DNA of 64,000 bases from Amycolatopsis aidingensis. GTDB lineage: Bacteria > Actinomycetota > Actinomycetes > Mycobacteriales > Pseudonocardiaceae. The stretch lies in the NCBI RefSeq assembly GCF_018885265.1, contig NZ_CP076538.1:3632001-3696000 (forward strand). Reading direction: 5' to 3'. Of the stretch, positions 1 to 9,517 are shown piece after piece. The notes under the pieces were generated by a model that was not told where the DNA came from, searched no databases, and saw only the letters and a list, made by a program, of their open reading frames with translations. The translations under genes were made by a program, and so were the position numbers. How positions within the stretch are numbered: position 1 is the first letter of the stretch; every line of letters starts with the position of its first letter.

Positions 1-931
1 TCCTCAGTCGCTCAACGGGTTGCTGTGCGTACATTGAGAGTGCTTCCAGTACGGCATGGGCTTCATCGGAAATTGTGGCGTAGCCGCGAATTCGTGTGGC
101 CCAGTCGATAAATGATTCATATACCGATACATACCGCTTGGCTGGATGGATTATTTGATCGACATTTCCCGGTTCGCCAGGTGCGCCGAAAGCTGACTCT
201 TGCATCCTGTCGGAAAGTACTGTGTGAAAGTTTCTAGATGCACTATAGGCAAAAGCAATTTCTCTTTGTGCTAGAGGTTCGATATCGTTATTGTCAACAA
301 ATTCTCCAGGGTGCGCGAAGTTCATGCAATGATCGAGATACTTCTCATGAATTTCTTCGATCTTGTGGATAATTGAGTAGGAGAACAGCAGGTATTCCCA
401 GCAGGGAGGGCGTTCGCCAACGAGTATTGTGGCCTCGTGTTCATTGCGAGGGACGTAGCCGTTAAAGCGGCCCTCCCCGTCTGCTTGAGTTCTGCCAAGT
501 TTTTCGCAGATGGCTCGCGCTATGCCGCTAGGGCCCAATGTTGTTCCATTGAGGTAACTAATGGTCGATCGAACCCCAGATAGTTGTGTGTTGTCGAGTC
601 TCACGGGCAAGAGGTACGGAGTGGACTGTTCTAGGGCGCGGACGAGTACACTCCTCCTTTCTAGTCTCGTCCACGGTTTTGCTGCGTAGTGTCGAGAGAC
701 AAACATTACGGCATAGCGGGAACGCTGCTCGTAAATAGCTGGAAAATACTCTGTCAGTTCCTCTCCCCAGAGAGCAACTTGCTCGTCCTGGTCGTAGAAG
801 ATCTTGTATCCGGCTTGTGTGACTTCTTGAACGACCGACTGGACGAATTGTCGATCTTCGCCAGCGAATGTAACAGCGACGTCATAATCGTAGGCATGTT
901 CCACAAGTCGAGTATGTCTGGGATGAGGCAT
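1..931 (-). CDS. TIR-domain protein, C-terminally cut by the window edge
   Basis: An uninterrupted minus-strand frame of 310 codons runs from an ATG at 931 off the left edge, so the C-terminus is missing. Residues about 13-150 form a TIR domain: it opens with YDYDVAVTFAGEDR, continues with KIFYDQDEQVALWGEEL, then a YAVMFVSRHYAAKPWTRLE stretch. The Glu after that Trp sits where NAD-cleaving TIRs keep their catalytic Glu. The rest (WEYLLFSYSIIHKIEEIHEKY onwards, in part) is helical and unfamiliar. A GTG at 904 is an alternative start. The coding sequence is visibly more AT-rich than its neighbours, which suggests recent transfer. Bacterial TIR proteins are known as NADases of anti-phage systems or as adaptors; which applies here cannot be told from the domain alone. 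Confidence 0.85.
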   Translation of the reverse strand, partial: MPHPRHTRLVEHAYDYDVAVTFAGEDRQFVQSVVQEVTQAGYKIFYDQDEQVALWGEELTEYFPAIYEQRSRYAVMFVSRHYAAKPWTRLERRSVLVRALEQSTPYLLPVRLDNTQLSGVRSTISYLNGTTLGPSGIARAICEKLGRTQADGEGRFNGYVPRNEHEATILVGERPPCWEYLLFSYSIIHKIEEIHEKYLDHCMNFAHPGEFVDNNDIEPLAQREIAFAYSASRNFHTVLSDRMQESAFGAPGEPGNVDQIIHPAKRYVSVYESFIDWATRIRGYATISDEAHAVLEALSMYAQQPVERLR

Positions 932-1447
932 CAAGTCATGGACCTGACGGCTGTGTGTCGAAACTTGTTGCTACACGATTAGGTTTCTTACCTTGCGTGT
1001 GTGATTAACTAACTCGATAGTCTGCCCGTTATCACTAATCTTGACGACATTTCTTAGGTATGTCAGTCCGCGGTCATGCTCAGTACGAGCCGGAGTCTAG
1101 GCGGTTAGATTCCGTCGGTGCCCGACGGTTGACGTTGCGACGGTGTCGTACGGGTGTCCCGCCGAACAGATTTAGGTTGGGACATGTTTTGGGAGGCCCA
1201 ACACGCTCTTTGCCCTGCGAAGTTGCCGAAGCCGTCCGCGTCGGGACGGGTCCGGAAACGGGTGTCCCACCCGTCCTGGACGGCCGGTTCTAGGCCAGGT
1301 GAGAGACCCGAACGTTGGGACGGGACGGCGAGCCGCACCGCGTTGGCTTGCGTCCTCGGTAGGTCCTATCCGTGTCCTGTCGCTCCGTACGTATCGACTC
1401 CGCGCTGACAGTCCGTAAGGGCTGATCAGGGCACTTGTGTTCGTGGA
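932..1447. other. Gene-free stretch between TIR gene and recombinase module
   Basis: About 500 bases without a convincing gene. The first 120 bases are AT-rich and probably hold the promoter of the minus-strand TIR gene. From about 1060 on the sequence turns GC-rich. Short frames here have no recognisable domain and overlap on both strands. Confidence 0.5.
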
Positions 1448-1744
1448 GTGGTGATCGTGAGCGGTACGCAGCAGGACGCGCCGACGAGCGGCATCTATGT
1501 GGGGTGGTACCGCTGTTCCGACGATGCGTTCGACCATGCCGTAATGGACGAGGAGTTCGCGCGCGGTGTCCACGCGAAGCGAGGCAGGTACCACGCTGTG
1601 TGCGGACACGTCGTGCTGATCGACGTGACGTTGCGACCGCCGGGCATGGTCTGTCCACGCTGCTACCGCTACCTGGACGCCCTGCCGAGTCGAGCTGACA
1701 GAGGTCGAGGTTCTGGACGGGCCTCGGGAAGGGGGAGCGGGTGA
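1448..1744 (+). CDS. Small Cys-containing protein upstream of recombinase
   Basis: 98 residues; GTG codons at 1448, 1451 and 1457 are all possible starts. The centre has a CGH and a CPRCYRYL motif about 27 residues apart, which together look like a small zinc-binding knuckle. The C-terminal tail is Gly/Arg/Ser-rich and possibly disordered. The stop overlaps the GTG start of the following serine recombinase (GTGA), so the two are translationally coupled and probably part of the same mobile element. I do not recognise the family. The coupling and the Cys/His pattern support a real gene; its role, such as accessory factor or regulator of recombination, is open. Confidence 0.55.
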   Translation: MVIVSGTQQDAPTSGIYVGWYRCSDDAFDHAVMDEEFARGVHAKRGRYHAVCGHVVLIDVTLRPPGMVCPRCYRYLDALPSRADRGRGSGRASGRGSG

Positions 1745-3430
1745 CTACTGAAATCAGCCCGGACCCGTGGGCGACGCTGGACGACCTGCTGGGTGTGGAG
1801 AGCGTTGAGCCGGTGGACGAGGGGATCGGGCCGGTCGCGTTCTACGGGCGGTGCTCGACCGAGGACAACCAGGACCCGGAGACGTCGCGGAGTTGGCAGC
1901 TGGGGAACGCGCGGAAGTTCGTCGAGCCGCTGGGCGGCACGGTGGCGGCCGAGTTCTTCGATGTGGGGCAGTCGCGGTCGGTGCCGTGGGAGCGGCGGGA
2001 AGCGGCCGGGCGGTTGCTGGCTGCGTTGAAAGACCCTGAGCGGGAGTGGAACGCCGTGGTTGTGGGGAGGGGACACGGTGCTGGTTCGGCAACCAGTTCT
2101 CGTTGATCGCGCCCCGGTTCGGCGCGTACGGCGTGGACCTGTGGGTGCCCGAACTGGGTGGCAAGTTCGACGCGCGGAACCCGTCGCACAAGATGCTGAT
2201 GAGCGTGCTCGGCGGGATGAGCGAGTCCGAGCGGCAGCACGTACAGGCACGGGTCCGCGCGGCGATGGATGCACAGGTGGTGAACGAGGGACGGCACCAG
2301 GGCGGCCGGGCGCCGTACGGGTACGTGGTCGTTGATGGCGGTCCGCATCCGAACCCGCGGAAGGCGGCCGAGGGGTATCGGCTGCGGGTGCTGGCGCTGG
2401 ACGAGGAGACGGCGCCGGTCGTGCGCAGGATCTTCGCCGAGTACCTGGATGGCCGGGGTGATCGGGCGATCGCGAACGGGCTCAACCGGGATGGGATTCC
2501 GTGTCCCTCGGCTCGGCGGCCGGAGCAGAACACGCACCGGTTGGCGGATGGCTGGCAGGGGAGCACGGTTCGGTCCATTCTGGAGAACCCGCGGTACACG
2601 GGCTATGCGTTCTTCGGCCGGTGTGCCAAGCAGGAGACGTTGCTGGACCCCGAGGATGTCGGCGCTGGCCATGTGGTGCGGTTCCGGCGGGCGAGCGCGG
2701 ACCGGGTCGTGCGTTCTCGGACGTCCGCTCATCCGGCGATCGTGTCGGTCGAGGAGTTCACCGAGACGCAGCTACGGCGGCGGACGAAGGCAGCGGGTGG
2801 GTTGTCGAGTGGTGCGCGGAAGACCAAGCGGGCCGGACGGATGGCGAAGCACACGTACCTGTTCCGTAGCCGCATCCGGTGTGGCGTCTGTACGCGGAAG
2901 ATGGAAGGCAGTCCGCGCAAGCACGGGATGTACTACCGCTGCCCGGCGCGGACGCTCGCGCCGGGCTCACCTGCGCTCGCCGAGCATCCGGCGACGGTCT
3001 ACATCCGGGAGGAACCGCTACGGGATGCCGTGAACGGCTGGATCGGTGACCTGCTCGCTCCGGCGAACGTGGACCGGACGGTGCGGATGCTGGTCGAGTC
3101 GCAGCGCGGGCGGCGGCAGGTGGACATCGAGCAGGCGCGGAGGCGGCTGGCGGATGCGCAGGCGAAGTTGCGGCGGTTCCAGGACGCGATCGGCGCCGGG
3201 ATCGAGCCCGATGCGCTCGTGGATGCGATCAACCAGGCGCAGGCCGACAAGGCGAGCGCGCAAGCCGCGCTGGACAACGCTCCGGCGCCGGACACGCTCG
3301 GTGAGGCCGAGATTCACGCCATGATCGACTCGCTCGGTGACGTCCGGACCGCCCTGTCGGGCGGGAGCCGGGACAAGCTGGCCGAGCTGTACGCGGCGCT
3401 GCGGCTGGAACTCCGGTACGACCACGAAAA

Positions 3431-3455
3431 AGAGGCCGTCGACGTGACGGCCTCT
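3431..3455. terminator. Perfect 10-bp hairpin at the recombinase 3' end
   Basis: AGAGGCCGTC, five-base loop, GACGGCCTCT: a perfect inverted repeat inside the last recombinase codons, 20 bases before the tRNA-like end. There is no T-run, so it could be a terminator, an RNA structure or a recombinase site; the type assigned here is a guess. Confidence 0.4.
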
Positions 3456-3474
3456 CCGCAGGTGAATAGTGTGC

Positions 3475-3498
3475 GTGTCCGAGGGGGGAATCGAACGC
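3475..3498 (-). repeat. tRNA 3'-end-like sequence, copy 1 of a 15-nt direct repeat
   Basis: GTGTCCGAGGGGGGA at 3475-3489 is identical to 17189-17203. On the minus strand it reads as the T-loop/acceptor end of a tRNA (TTCGATT loop followed by CCCCCCTCGGAC), but no matching 5' half lies nearby. It is therefore a fragment of the sort left at integration sites. The two copies bracket 13.7 kb containing the catabolic island. Confidence 0.55.
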
Positions 3499-3573
3499 AT
3501 GTTCGTTGCATCCCTGCGTAGGATGTGTATTCATGTGGCAGACCATATGTACATCCGGTGGCAAAGCGCTAGT

Positions 3574-3599
3574 GTGCGTTCGAATCGCATCGGGGCACA
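3574..3599 (+). other. tRNA T-arm and acceptor-like fragment
   Basis: GTGCG-TTCGAAT-CGCAT forms a T-arm (one G-T pair), followed by CGGGGCA and CA. No complementary 5' acceptor or D-arm is visible upstream, so it is a tRNA 3' fragment rather than a gene. It faces the fragment at 3475-3498. Confidence 0.35.
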
Positions 3600-3779
3600 A
3601 ATGACCGGGTCACAAGCGCGGCGGGTGACCCGGTCGACCGGGGCGCGAGACGGGTCCATGGTTACGTGTTGCGGGTCGTTCGGCGGCAGGATGAGAACTG
3701 CCAAGTAACCATCGATTCGGCGAATTCTGGTTCCACGACACCCATCGACGCCGCACCGGCAGCTCACCGCGACATCAGC

Positions 3780-3985
3780 CGGGACCGTCGCCCGGATCGA
3801 GGCGATGCGCCGTGCGGGCAAGTGGTCGGCCGCCGGATCGCGTTCGAACTCGCGGCCGAGGACGTGCGGATCAGCTGGCCCAACCGCAACGCCACCCACC
3901 TGGCCGCCGAACTCATCGCCCCCGGTAGGTCCCGTCGGCCACGTCGGCGCCACCAACGGTCCGTGAGGTCACCCGATGGGTGACC
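3780..3985 (+). pseudogene. IS481-like transposase relic
   Basis: Fragments VARIEAMRRAGKWSA and, one frame over, GRRIAFELAAEDVRIS match the N-terminal helix-turn-helix region of IS481-type transposases as I know them. The frame is broken near 3825 and the DDE core is absent. It is a short decayed remnant with no function. Confidence 0.5.
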
Positions 3986-4049
3986 TCACGGACCCCGACA
4001 CACGCTGGGGTCCGATGACACCGATCGTCACGGTTGCGGACCTGCCAGA

Positions 4050-4196
4050 GGCCAGCTGGACCGTATCAAGATACGCAAACGCCAGATGTCCGGCCGAGCC
4101 AACCACGACCTGCTTCGGTTCGCATCCTGCACCAGATCTGAACCATCAACCAAGACCATCAGAGGTGGACGGACCCCACAGGTGCACTGGCCTTGA
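4050..4196 (+). pseudogene. ISL3-type transposase C-terminal relic
   Basis: An open 48-codon piece begins GQLDRIKIRKRQMSGRANHD and ends at TGA 4194. NRIKxxKRQMxGRAxxxLLR is the hallmark C-terminus of ISL3 (IS204/IS1001/IS1096) transposases. Only this tail survives, next to the IS481-like remnant, so the stretch 3600-4200 is an IS graveyard. Confidence 0.55.
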
Positions 4197-4547
4197 CACC
4201 ACCGACGGAATGTGGCGGCCCTCTCGCATGCGGCCACTCGGCCGAAGCCGATTACGTGCTCGCCAGCGCTGCTGTGACTAGGTGGGCAGACCGGCCACAG
4301 CCTGCCCGGAAACAACGGTGACGTTCACCCGAAGAACACTCCCCGGCGTGTCCTGTCGCGGTTGATCTCGACAACCGCCGAGGCTCTTGGTACGCTGTTC
4401 GGCTCACTATTGATCGGCAGTCTTCACTCCGCCTGAGGGCGTGGAGCCTGCCCTCCACGGCGTCCGAGGGGTGCGCCCGCCTCGTTGTCATGTTGTCATG
4501 TCCTGTCTGGAGATTCGCGTCCAGGACGAAGCTGAGAGGTGAAGGGC

Positions 4548-5531
4548 ATGGGTGTGCTGGAGCGCTTCGCGGTGTTGAGTTCGCCCGATCTCGATGAGTT
4601 TCGTCATTCGGTGTCGCAGTTCCTCACGCCGCACCGGCTGACCCCCCTCGCTCCGAGCCGGTCCAGTGTGCGCACCGACCTGTCGAAGGTTTCGGTGGGG
4701 CCGGTGTCGCTGGTGTACTGCCGCAACCGCGGTGTCGAGCTCGGAGTACACCTGACCGAGCAAGTCGACTACTACGACGTCAACCTTAGCCTGCACGGGC
4801 ACAACCGGGTCGTCTTCGGACGTGACGAGGTGGTGGTCGACCAGGATCGTGCGGCAGTCATCTCCCCTCGAATGCGGGTGGACATGCGGCTGAGTGACGA
4901 CTACCGGCAGCTGCATGTGCGCGTCGAGCGGCAGGCTCTGACCGAACACCTGGAGGCCATGCTTGGCCGTCCGGCGGCTGCCGTCATCCGCTTCGAACCC
5001 GAGATGGATCTGACCGGGCGTGCCGCCGGGTCGTGGGCGCGGACAGTCCGGTTGCTTCTCCAGGAGCTCGATGAGCCGGAAAGTCTTGCCGAGCGCTCTC
5101 TTGGAACGGCGCCGTGGGCTAATCTGCTGATGACCGGCTTGCTGCTCGCGCAGCCCAACAATTACTCCCCACAGCTGGAACGCCTCGCTTCCGGTCTGCG
5201 CCAGCCAACGCCGGTCCGGCGCGTGATGGAGCTGATCGAGCGCGATCCCTCCGGCGACCTGAGCGTCGAACGGTTGGCCCGCGCCGTACGGATGACGCCC
5301 CGCTCGTTGCAGCGGCACTTCCGTTCGTCGCTGGGCGTGTCACCACACGAGTACGTACAACAGGTACGACTGGCGCGTGCCCACGAGGAACTCCGCGTCG
5401 CCGAGCCTCGCAGCGTCACGGTCACCGAGGTGGCACTGCGGTGGGGATTCACTCACGTCCCACGCTTCGCCGGCCTGTACCGAAAGCGCTATGGGACGAA
5501 CCCGTCGCAAACGCTTCGCGACGCGTTCTAG
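4548..5531 (+). CDS. AraC-family regulator of the hydroxyquinol operon
   Basis: 327 residues from ATG 4548, which has GAGAGGTGA at good distance; an upstream in-frame GTG at 4539 overlaps that ribosome site. The N-terminal two thirds look like an AraC-binding-2 (cupin-type ligand/dimer) domain. Residues about 220-325 form the double helix-turn-helix DNA-binding domain (ERLARAVRMTPRSLQRHFRS, then TEVALRWGFTHVPRFAGLYRKRYG). It lies 104 bases upstream of, and in the same direction as, the aromatic degradation operon, so it most likely activates that operon in response to an aromatic substrate or intermediate. This inference rests on position and family. Confidence 0.85.
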   Translation: MGVLERFAVLSSPDLDEFRHSVSQFLTPHRLTPLAPSRSSVRTDLSKVSVGPVSLVYCRNRGVELGVHLTEQVDYYDVNLSLHGHNRVVFGRDEVVVDQDRAAVISPRMRVDMRLSDDYRQLHVRVERQALTEHLEAMLGRPAAAVIRFEPEMDLTGRAAGSWARTVRLLLQELDEPESLAERSLGTAPWANLLMTGLLLAQPNNYSPQLERLASGLRQPTPVRRVMELIERDPSGDLSVERLARAVRMTPRSLQRHFRSSLGVSPHEYVQQVRLARAHEELRVAEPRSVTVTEVALRWGFTHVPRFAGLYRKRYGTNPSQTLRDAF

Positions 5532-5635
5532 TGCACGCAGGTCGGTGTCGCGTCCCGGATCGCCTTGTCGCGCCGCGGATCGTGGCCCTGCCGGCGGGTT
5601 CATAGAGTCCACGCACCAAGACGCGAAGGAGCGTG

Positions 5636-7237
5636 GTGACGGTGGACTTCGATGTGGTGATCGTCGGGTATGGACCGACCGGCTTGGTTCTTGCTTCGAT
5701 GCTGGGCAAAGCCGGTCACAGCGTAGCGGTGTTCGAGCGGTGGCCCACGCTGTACGGCCTGCCGAGGTTGACCCATATCGACGGCGAGACCGCGCGGATC
5801 ATCCAGGCGACCGGCGACGTCGACAACGCCCTGCGTGAAGCGTCGGTGGCGGAGGTGTACGAGTGGCGCAATGGCTCCGGTGAGTTGCTGCTGGCCGTCG
5901 ACTGGTCCGGACGGTCGAGCGGGTATGCGGCGCACTACACCATGTACCAGCCGCATATCGAAGACGCGATCGATCAGCGTGTTCGCCGCTACCCGAACGT
6001 CGAGGTCAACCAGGGAATCGGTGCCGTGGCCCTCGACCAGGATTCCGATCACGTCCGACTGGTCGTCCGGCCCTGGCGGCGCGACCGCGACGACCAGTGG
6101 TCGATCGGTACCCAGGACCGTACCGTGACAGCACGGTACGTCGTGGGCGCGGACGGTGCGAACAGTTTCGTCCGCAACGCTTTAGGCGTCGAACAGATCG
6201 ACTTGGGGGTCGATGACCGCTGGCTCAACATCGACACGGAATGCCTGCACCCACTCGGGCCGAGGTTTCAGGTGACTCGGCAGTTCTGCGACCCCCAACA
6301 GCCGAACATGTTCATGCCTATCGGCAAGTTCAGGCAGCGTTTCGAGGTCGGCGTCCGCCCCGGGGACGATCCCGCCGAGATGGAGACCGCCGATTGGGCG
6401 TGGCGCTGGCTCCGGGATCGACACGGCCTGGGCCCGGAGAACATCCGCATCCTCCGGCAGATCGTCTACACCTTCTCCGCGCGGACGGCGGTCACCTGGC
6501 GGCGTGGCCGGGTACTGCTGGCCGGGGACGCCGCCCACACCATGCCGCCGTACATGGGGCAGGGCGCTTGCTCGGGAATGCGCGACGGGATCACCTTGGG
6601 ATGGAAGCTCGATCTGGTGCTACGCGGGTCCGCTGGCGAGGCATTGCTGGACACCTACGAGGCTGAGCGGCGCCCGCACGCGGAGGTCGTGCAACGGTGT
6701 TCGATCGAGCTGGGCAAAGTCGCGAACCTCAAGGACAGCCAGGCCGCCGCAGCACGCGACGCCGCCTTCCGGCGGGGAGAGGTGCCACCGATGCCGCCGT
6801 TCCCTACGATCACAGACGGGGTCGTGCACCGTGCGCCCAGCGGCGAGCCCTCACCGCTGGCCGGTACGTTGGCTCCACAGGGCAACGTCTGTTCGCGCAA
6901 CGGCAGCGGTCGTTTCGACGATGTGGTCGGAGGCGGTTTCAGCCTGGTCAGCAAGCGGGATGTCCGGGCACTGCTCGGCATCGAGCAGCGGGCGTTGCTC
7001 CCCGAACTCGGCACTTCCGTCACGACGTTGACCCCGGGGACGCCGGACAGCATAGAAGACACGGATGGCACGTATACCCGGTACTTCGCCGATACCGACA
7101 CGGACACCTTCATTTCACGGCCGGATTTCCACCTGTACTGGGCCGGTCAAGCCAGTGAGGCGCCCGCAGCGCTGGACGCTTTGCGCGCTCAGCTGTACTG
7201 GGCCGCCGCCACCACCCCCACGCGCCACGGGAGCTGA
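5636..7237 (+). CDS. FAD-dependent aromatic monooxygenase (MhpA/phenol hydroxylase type)
   Basis: About 533 residues. AAGGAG at 5625 favours the GTG at 5636 over the one at 5633. Class A flavoprotein hydroxylase motifs: GxGxxG in VVIVGYGPTGL at the N-terminus, the DG motif in VVGADGANSFVR, and the GD motif in VLLAGDAAHTMPPYMGQG with the following substrate/FAD segment. The C-terminal thioredoxin-like part is short. Such enzymes add oxygen ortho or para to a phenolic OH using NAD(P)H. With hydroxyquinol dioxygenase and maleylacetate reductase downstream, resorcinol or a substituted resorcinol converted to hydroxyquinol is the likeliest reaction, but the substrate is inferred. First gene of the operon; three bases separate it from the hydrolase. 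Confidence 0.85.
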   Translation: MTVDFDVVIVGYGPTGLVLASMLGKAGHSVAVFERWPTLYGLPRLTHIDGETARIIQATGDVDNALREASVAEVYEWRNGSGELLLAVDWSGRSSGYAAHYTMYQPHIEDAIDQRVRRYPNVEVNQGIGAVALDQDSDHVRLVVRPWRRDRDDQWSIGTQDRTVTARYVVGADGANSFVRNALGVEQIDLGVDDRWLNIDTECLHPLGPRFQVTRQFCDPQQPNMFMPIGKFRQRFEVGVRPGDDPAEMETADWAWRWLRDRHGLGPENIRILRQIVYTFSARTAVTWRRGRVLLAGDAAHTMPPYMGQGACSGMRDGITLGWKLDLVLRGSAGEALLDTYEAERRPHAEVVQRCSIELGKVANLKDSQAAAARDAAFRRGEVPPMPPFPTITDGVVHRAPSGEPSPLAGTLAPQGNVCSRNGSGRFDDVVGGGFSLVSKRDVRALLGIEQRALLPELGTSVTTLTPGTPDSIEDTDGTYTRYFADTDTDTFISRPDFHLYWAGQASEAPAALDALRAQLYWAAATTPTRHGS

Positions 7238-7240
7238 CAG

Positions 7241-8338
7241 ATGACCGAGAGCCACACGCCAACCGGTGGTTCGAGCCCAACGATCGAGGCGTTGTGGCGC
7301 GCCATGCCGGTGACGCGAATGCTCGACAACGGCGTCGACTATGCCGACGTGCTCGCCATGCAGCGGCACACGGCAGCGGGCATCGCCTGGGACAAGGCCG
7401 CCGAAGAGCTCGCCACGATGCAGCTCGAGCGCGCCCGTACCGCAGAGTGCGGCGGACACCCGGTGACCGCGTTCGCGGCGTACCGGGCGGCGGCCGCGGA
7501 CTTCCTGTTCGCACAGATGGCCTTCAACTTCGACGGCGCCCGTAAGCGCGCGCTGTACGAGGCGTTCACCAGAGCGGTCGGTCACGCCGCGGTACTGGCC
7601 GATCCACCGTGGCAACGCGAGGAGGTTCCGTTCGCCGGTGGGCTGATGAACGGCTGGCTGCTAAGACCGACCACCACACCGAGCGGCGTGGTGATCGTGT
7701 TCGGCGGGCAGAGTGGGTGGGGAGCCGCGTACCTTCCGCAGGCCGACGCGCTGCTGCGGCGCGGTATGGCTGTACTGCTGGCCGAAGGACCCGGACAGGG
7801 TGAGAGCAGGCTGCGCCACGGCATCCTGCTCGACGTCGACGTGCGTTCCGCCTACTCGGCGTTCGTCGACCGCGCATTCACCGTCGCACCGCGAGTCGGT
7901 TTGTGGGGAAACAGCCTGGGCGGACTTTATGCCGCCACCACGGCCGCTGCGGATTCCAGGGTGTCGGCGGTGTGCGTCAACGCCGCTCCCGCTCAGCCTC
8001 GCCTCCAGCGATTCCGCACATTCGTCGAGCAGGCCGCGGCAATGCTGGGTACCAGCGACACGGACGTGATCCAGAACAATTTCGACCGCATCGCTTTTCG
8101 CCCCGGCGTTGACTGGATCCGGTGCCCACTACTGGTCTTGCATGGCGGTGCAGACCCTATCGTGAGCCTCGAGCAGCAGCAGCCTTTCCTCGACGCCGCC
8201 CATGACGCAACCCTGAGGGTGTGGGAGGACGGTGAGCACACGATCTATAACCACGCGCAAGAGCGCACCGCGTACGTCGCGGACTGGTTCGCCGGCCAGT
8301 TCACGAAGCAACGGCCGGGAAAGTCGTCCGTTCAATGA
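7241..8338 (+). CDS. Alpha/beta hydrolase with helical N-terminal cap, FrsA/C-C hydrolase-like
   Basis: 365 residues. A helical N-terminal part of about 140 residues precedes an alpha/beta-hydrolase fold. Catalytic triad candidates: Ser in GNSLGG (about residue 225), Asp in HGGADPIV (about 305) and His in DGEHTIYN (about 332); the oxyanion region is VFGGQSGWG. This arrangement matches the FrsA/DUF1100 group, which includes the C-C hydrolase that removes the side chain of 2,6-dihydroxypseudooxynicotine. Placed between a phenol hydroxylase and ring-cleavage genes, it could strip an acyl side chain from a dihydroxylated ring or hydrolyse an ester. Which bond it cleaves is not readable from sequence. 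Confidence 0.8.
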   Translation: MTESHTPTGGSSPTIEALWRAMPVTRMLDNGVDYADVLAMQRHTAAGIAWDKAAEELATMQLERARTAECGGHPVTAFAAYRAAAADFLFAQMAFNFDGARKRALYEAFTRAVGHAAVLADPPWQREEVPFAGGLMNGWLLRPTTTPSGVVIVFGGQSGWGAAYLPQADALLRRGMAVLLAEGPGQGESRLRHGILLDVDVRSAYSAFVDRAFTVAPRVGLWGNSLGGLYAATTAAADSRVSAVCVNAAPAQPRLQRFRTFVEQAAAMLGTSDTDVIQNNFDRIAFRPGVDWIRCPLLVLHGGADPIVSLEQQQPFLDAAHDATLRVWEDGEHTIYNHAQERTAYVADWFAGQFTKQRPGKSSVQ

Positions 8339-8461
8339 CCATCAGCGTTCTGCTCGCCCGGTCAACGGTGCCAGGTTGCCGTAGCCCGCACGATTCCAGG
8401 GCTGGCAGCTGGGCTGGGTCCGGTGACGAAGTCCAGAGCCAAGTTCAACCGAGGTGATGGG

Positions 8462-9517
8462 ATGAGGTTCGTCCATACCACGCTCCCGCAGCGAGTCCGG
8501 TTCGCCTCGGGCGGGGCGGCGGCCGGCGTGCGGGAGGAGGCGGAGCGGCTCGATGCCCGGCGGGTCATGGTGATCGCCGCCGACGCCGAGCGGGCTCTCG
8601 CCGACGAGGTGGCGGCCGATCTGTCCGTGGCGCTGCTATACGACGAGGTTCTCATGCACGTGCCCGTCGAGGTGGCCGAGCGAGCTCGCGCCGCGGCCGT
8701 GGCGAACCGGGCCGACGCGATCTTGTCGGTCGGCGGGGGCTCGACCACCGGGTTGGCGAAAGCGGTCGCCCTGACAACCGGGCTGCCGATCATCGCCGTA
8801 CCCACCACGTACGCCGGCTCCGAGGCGACGGACGTCTGGGGCCTGACCGAGAACGCGGTGAAGACCACGGGACGCGACCCGCGGGTACTGCCGGCCGCGA
8901 TTGTTTATGACCCCTCGTTGATGCTTACCCTGCCGGGGGAGCTGAGCGTCGCGTCCGGGCTGAACGCGCTTGCACACTGTGTCGACAGTCTCTGGGCACC
9001 TCACGCCGATCCGATCAACGCGGCGTTGGCGACCGAGGGAGTGCGGGCGCTCAACATCGGGCTTCCCGAGGTGGCGCGGGATCCATCCGGATTGACCGGT
9101 CGCGAGTATGCCCTGTACGGCGCCTACCTGGCGGCGGTGGCTTTCGCGTCGGCAGGCTCTGGGCTGCACCACAAGATATGTCACGTCCTCGGCGGAAAGT
9201 ACAACCTTCCGCACGCCCAAACCCATGCTGTGGTGTTGCCTTATGTCCTGGCGTTCAACGCGCCGAACGCGCCCGAAGCCGACCGGCGGCTCGCCTCGGC
9301 GTTCGGCGCCGATACCGCACTGGCCGGGTTGCAGGCACTGCGGGCGCGGCTGGACGCGCCGACGGCATTGCGGGATTACGGCCTCGCCGAGGAAGACTTG
9401 CCCGACGCGGCCGAGGCTGTCCGAAGATCCGTACCGGAGGGAAACCCGACAGATGCCGCCGGTGACAACCTTGCCGCGCTGATCCGCGCGGCGTGGGAAG
9501 GAAGTGAACCCGCATGA
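8462..9517 (+). CDS. Maleylacetate reductase
   Basis: 351 residues from ATG 8462, preceded by GAGGTGA; the frame is open further upstream but lacks a better start. Iron-alcohol-dehydrogenase fold: NAD-binding GGGSTTG, then [15 protein letters not shown], the metal-site region [14 protein letters not shown], and [11 protein letters not shown]. The short length and [11 protein letters not shown] with TTYAGSE are typical of maleylacetate reductases (MacA/TfdF type). These reduce maleylacetate to 3-oxoadipate with NAD(P)H. The stop overlaps the ATG of the dioxygenase (ATGA), so the two are co-translated. Together they perform the last two steps of the hydroxyquinol route. Confidence 0.9.
   Translation: MRFVHTTLPQRVRFASGGAAAGVREEAERLDARRVMVIAADAERALADEVAADLSVALLYDEVLMHVPVEVAERARAAAVANRADAILSVGGGSTTGLAKAVALTTGLPIIAVPTTYAGSEATDVWGLTENAVKTTGRDPRVLPAAIVYDPSLMLTLPGELSVASGLNALAHCVDSLWAPHADPINAALATEGVRALNIGLPEVARDPSGLTGREYALYGAYLAAVAFASAGSGLHHKICHVLGGKYNLPHAQTHAVVLPYVLAFNAPNAPEADRRLASAFGADTALAGLQALRARLDAPTALRDYGLAEEDLPDAAEAVRRSVPEGNPTDAAGDNLAALIRAAWEGSEPA

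Larger units (their letters stand above)
1741..3521 (+). pseudogene. Large serine recombinase, broken by a one-base frameshift
   Basis: Site-specific recombinase of the large serine (resolvase/invertase) family. The first part (1741-2065, GTG start) has the catalytic region around FYGRCSTEDNQDPE, with the nucleophile Ser in YGRCS, and ends in NAVVVG. The homologous protein continues one frame over (EGTRCWFGNQFSLIAPRFG) through a Recombinase domain (GGRAPYGYVVVDGG, ILENPRYTGYAFF), a zinc ribbon (CGVC 17 residues before YRCPA) and a coiled coil (residues about 440-530). Adding one G to the G-run near 2063-2066 restores about 592 codons. This is either a true inactivating deletion or a sequencing slip. 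The C-terminal end reads through tRNA-like sequence, so the terminal residues come from the attachment region. Confidence 0.85.

Noticed and set aside
689..982. Plus-strand frame of 97 codons
   Set aside because: It lies antisense to the TIR gene, whose conserved motifs show the minus strand is coding.
1060..1440. Overlapping short frames on both strands
   Set aside because: No ribosome site, domain or conserved-looking composition.
3475..3600. A complete tRNA gene
   Set aside because: Two tRNA-like 3' ends on opposite strands are visible but neither has a matching acceptor 5' half, D-arm or anticodon arm.
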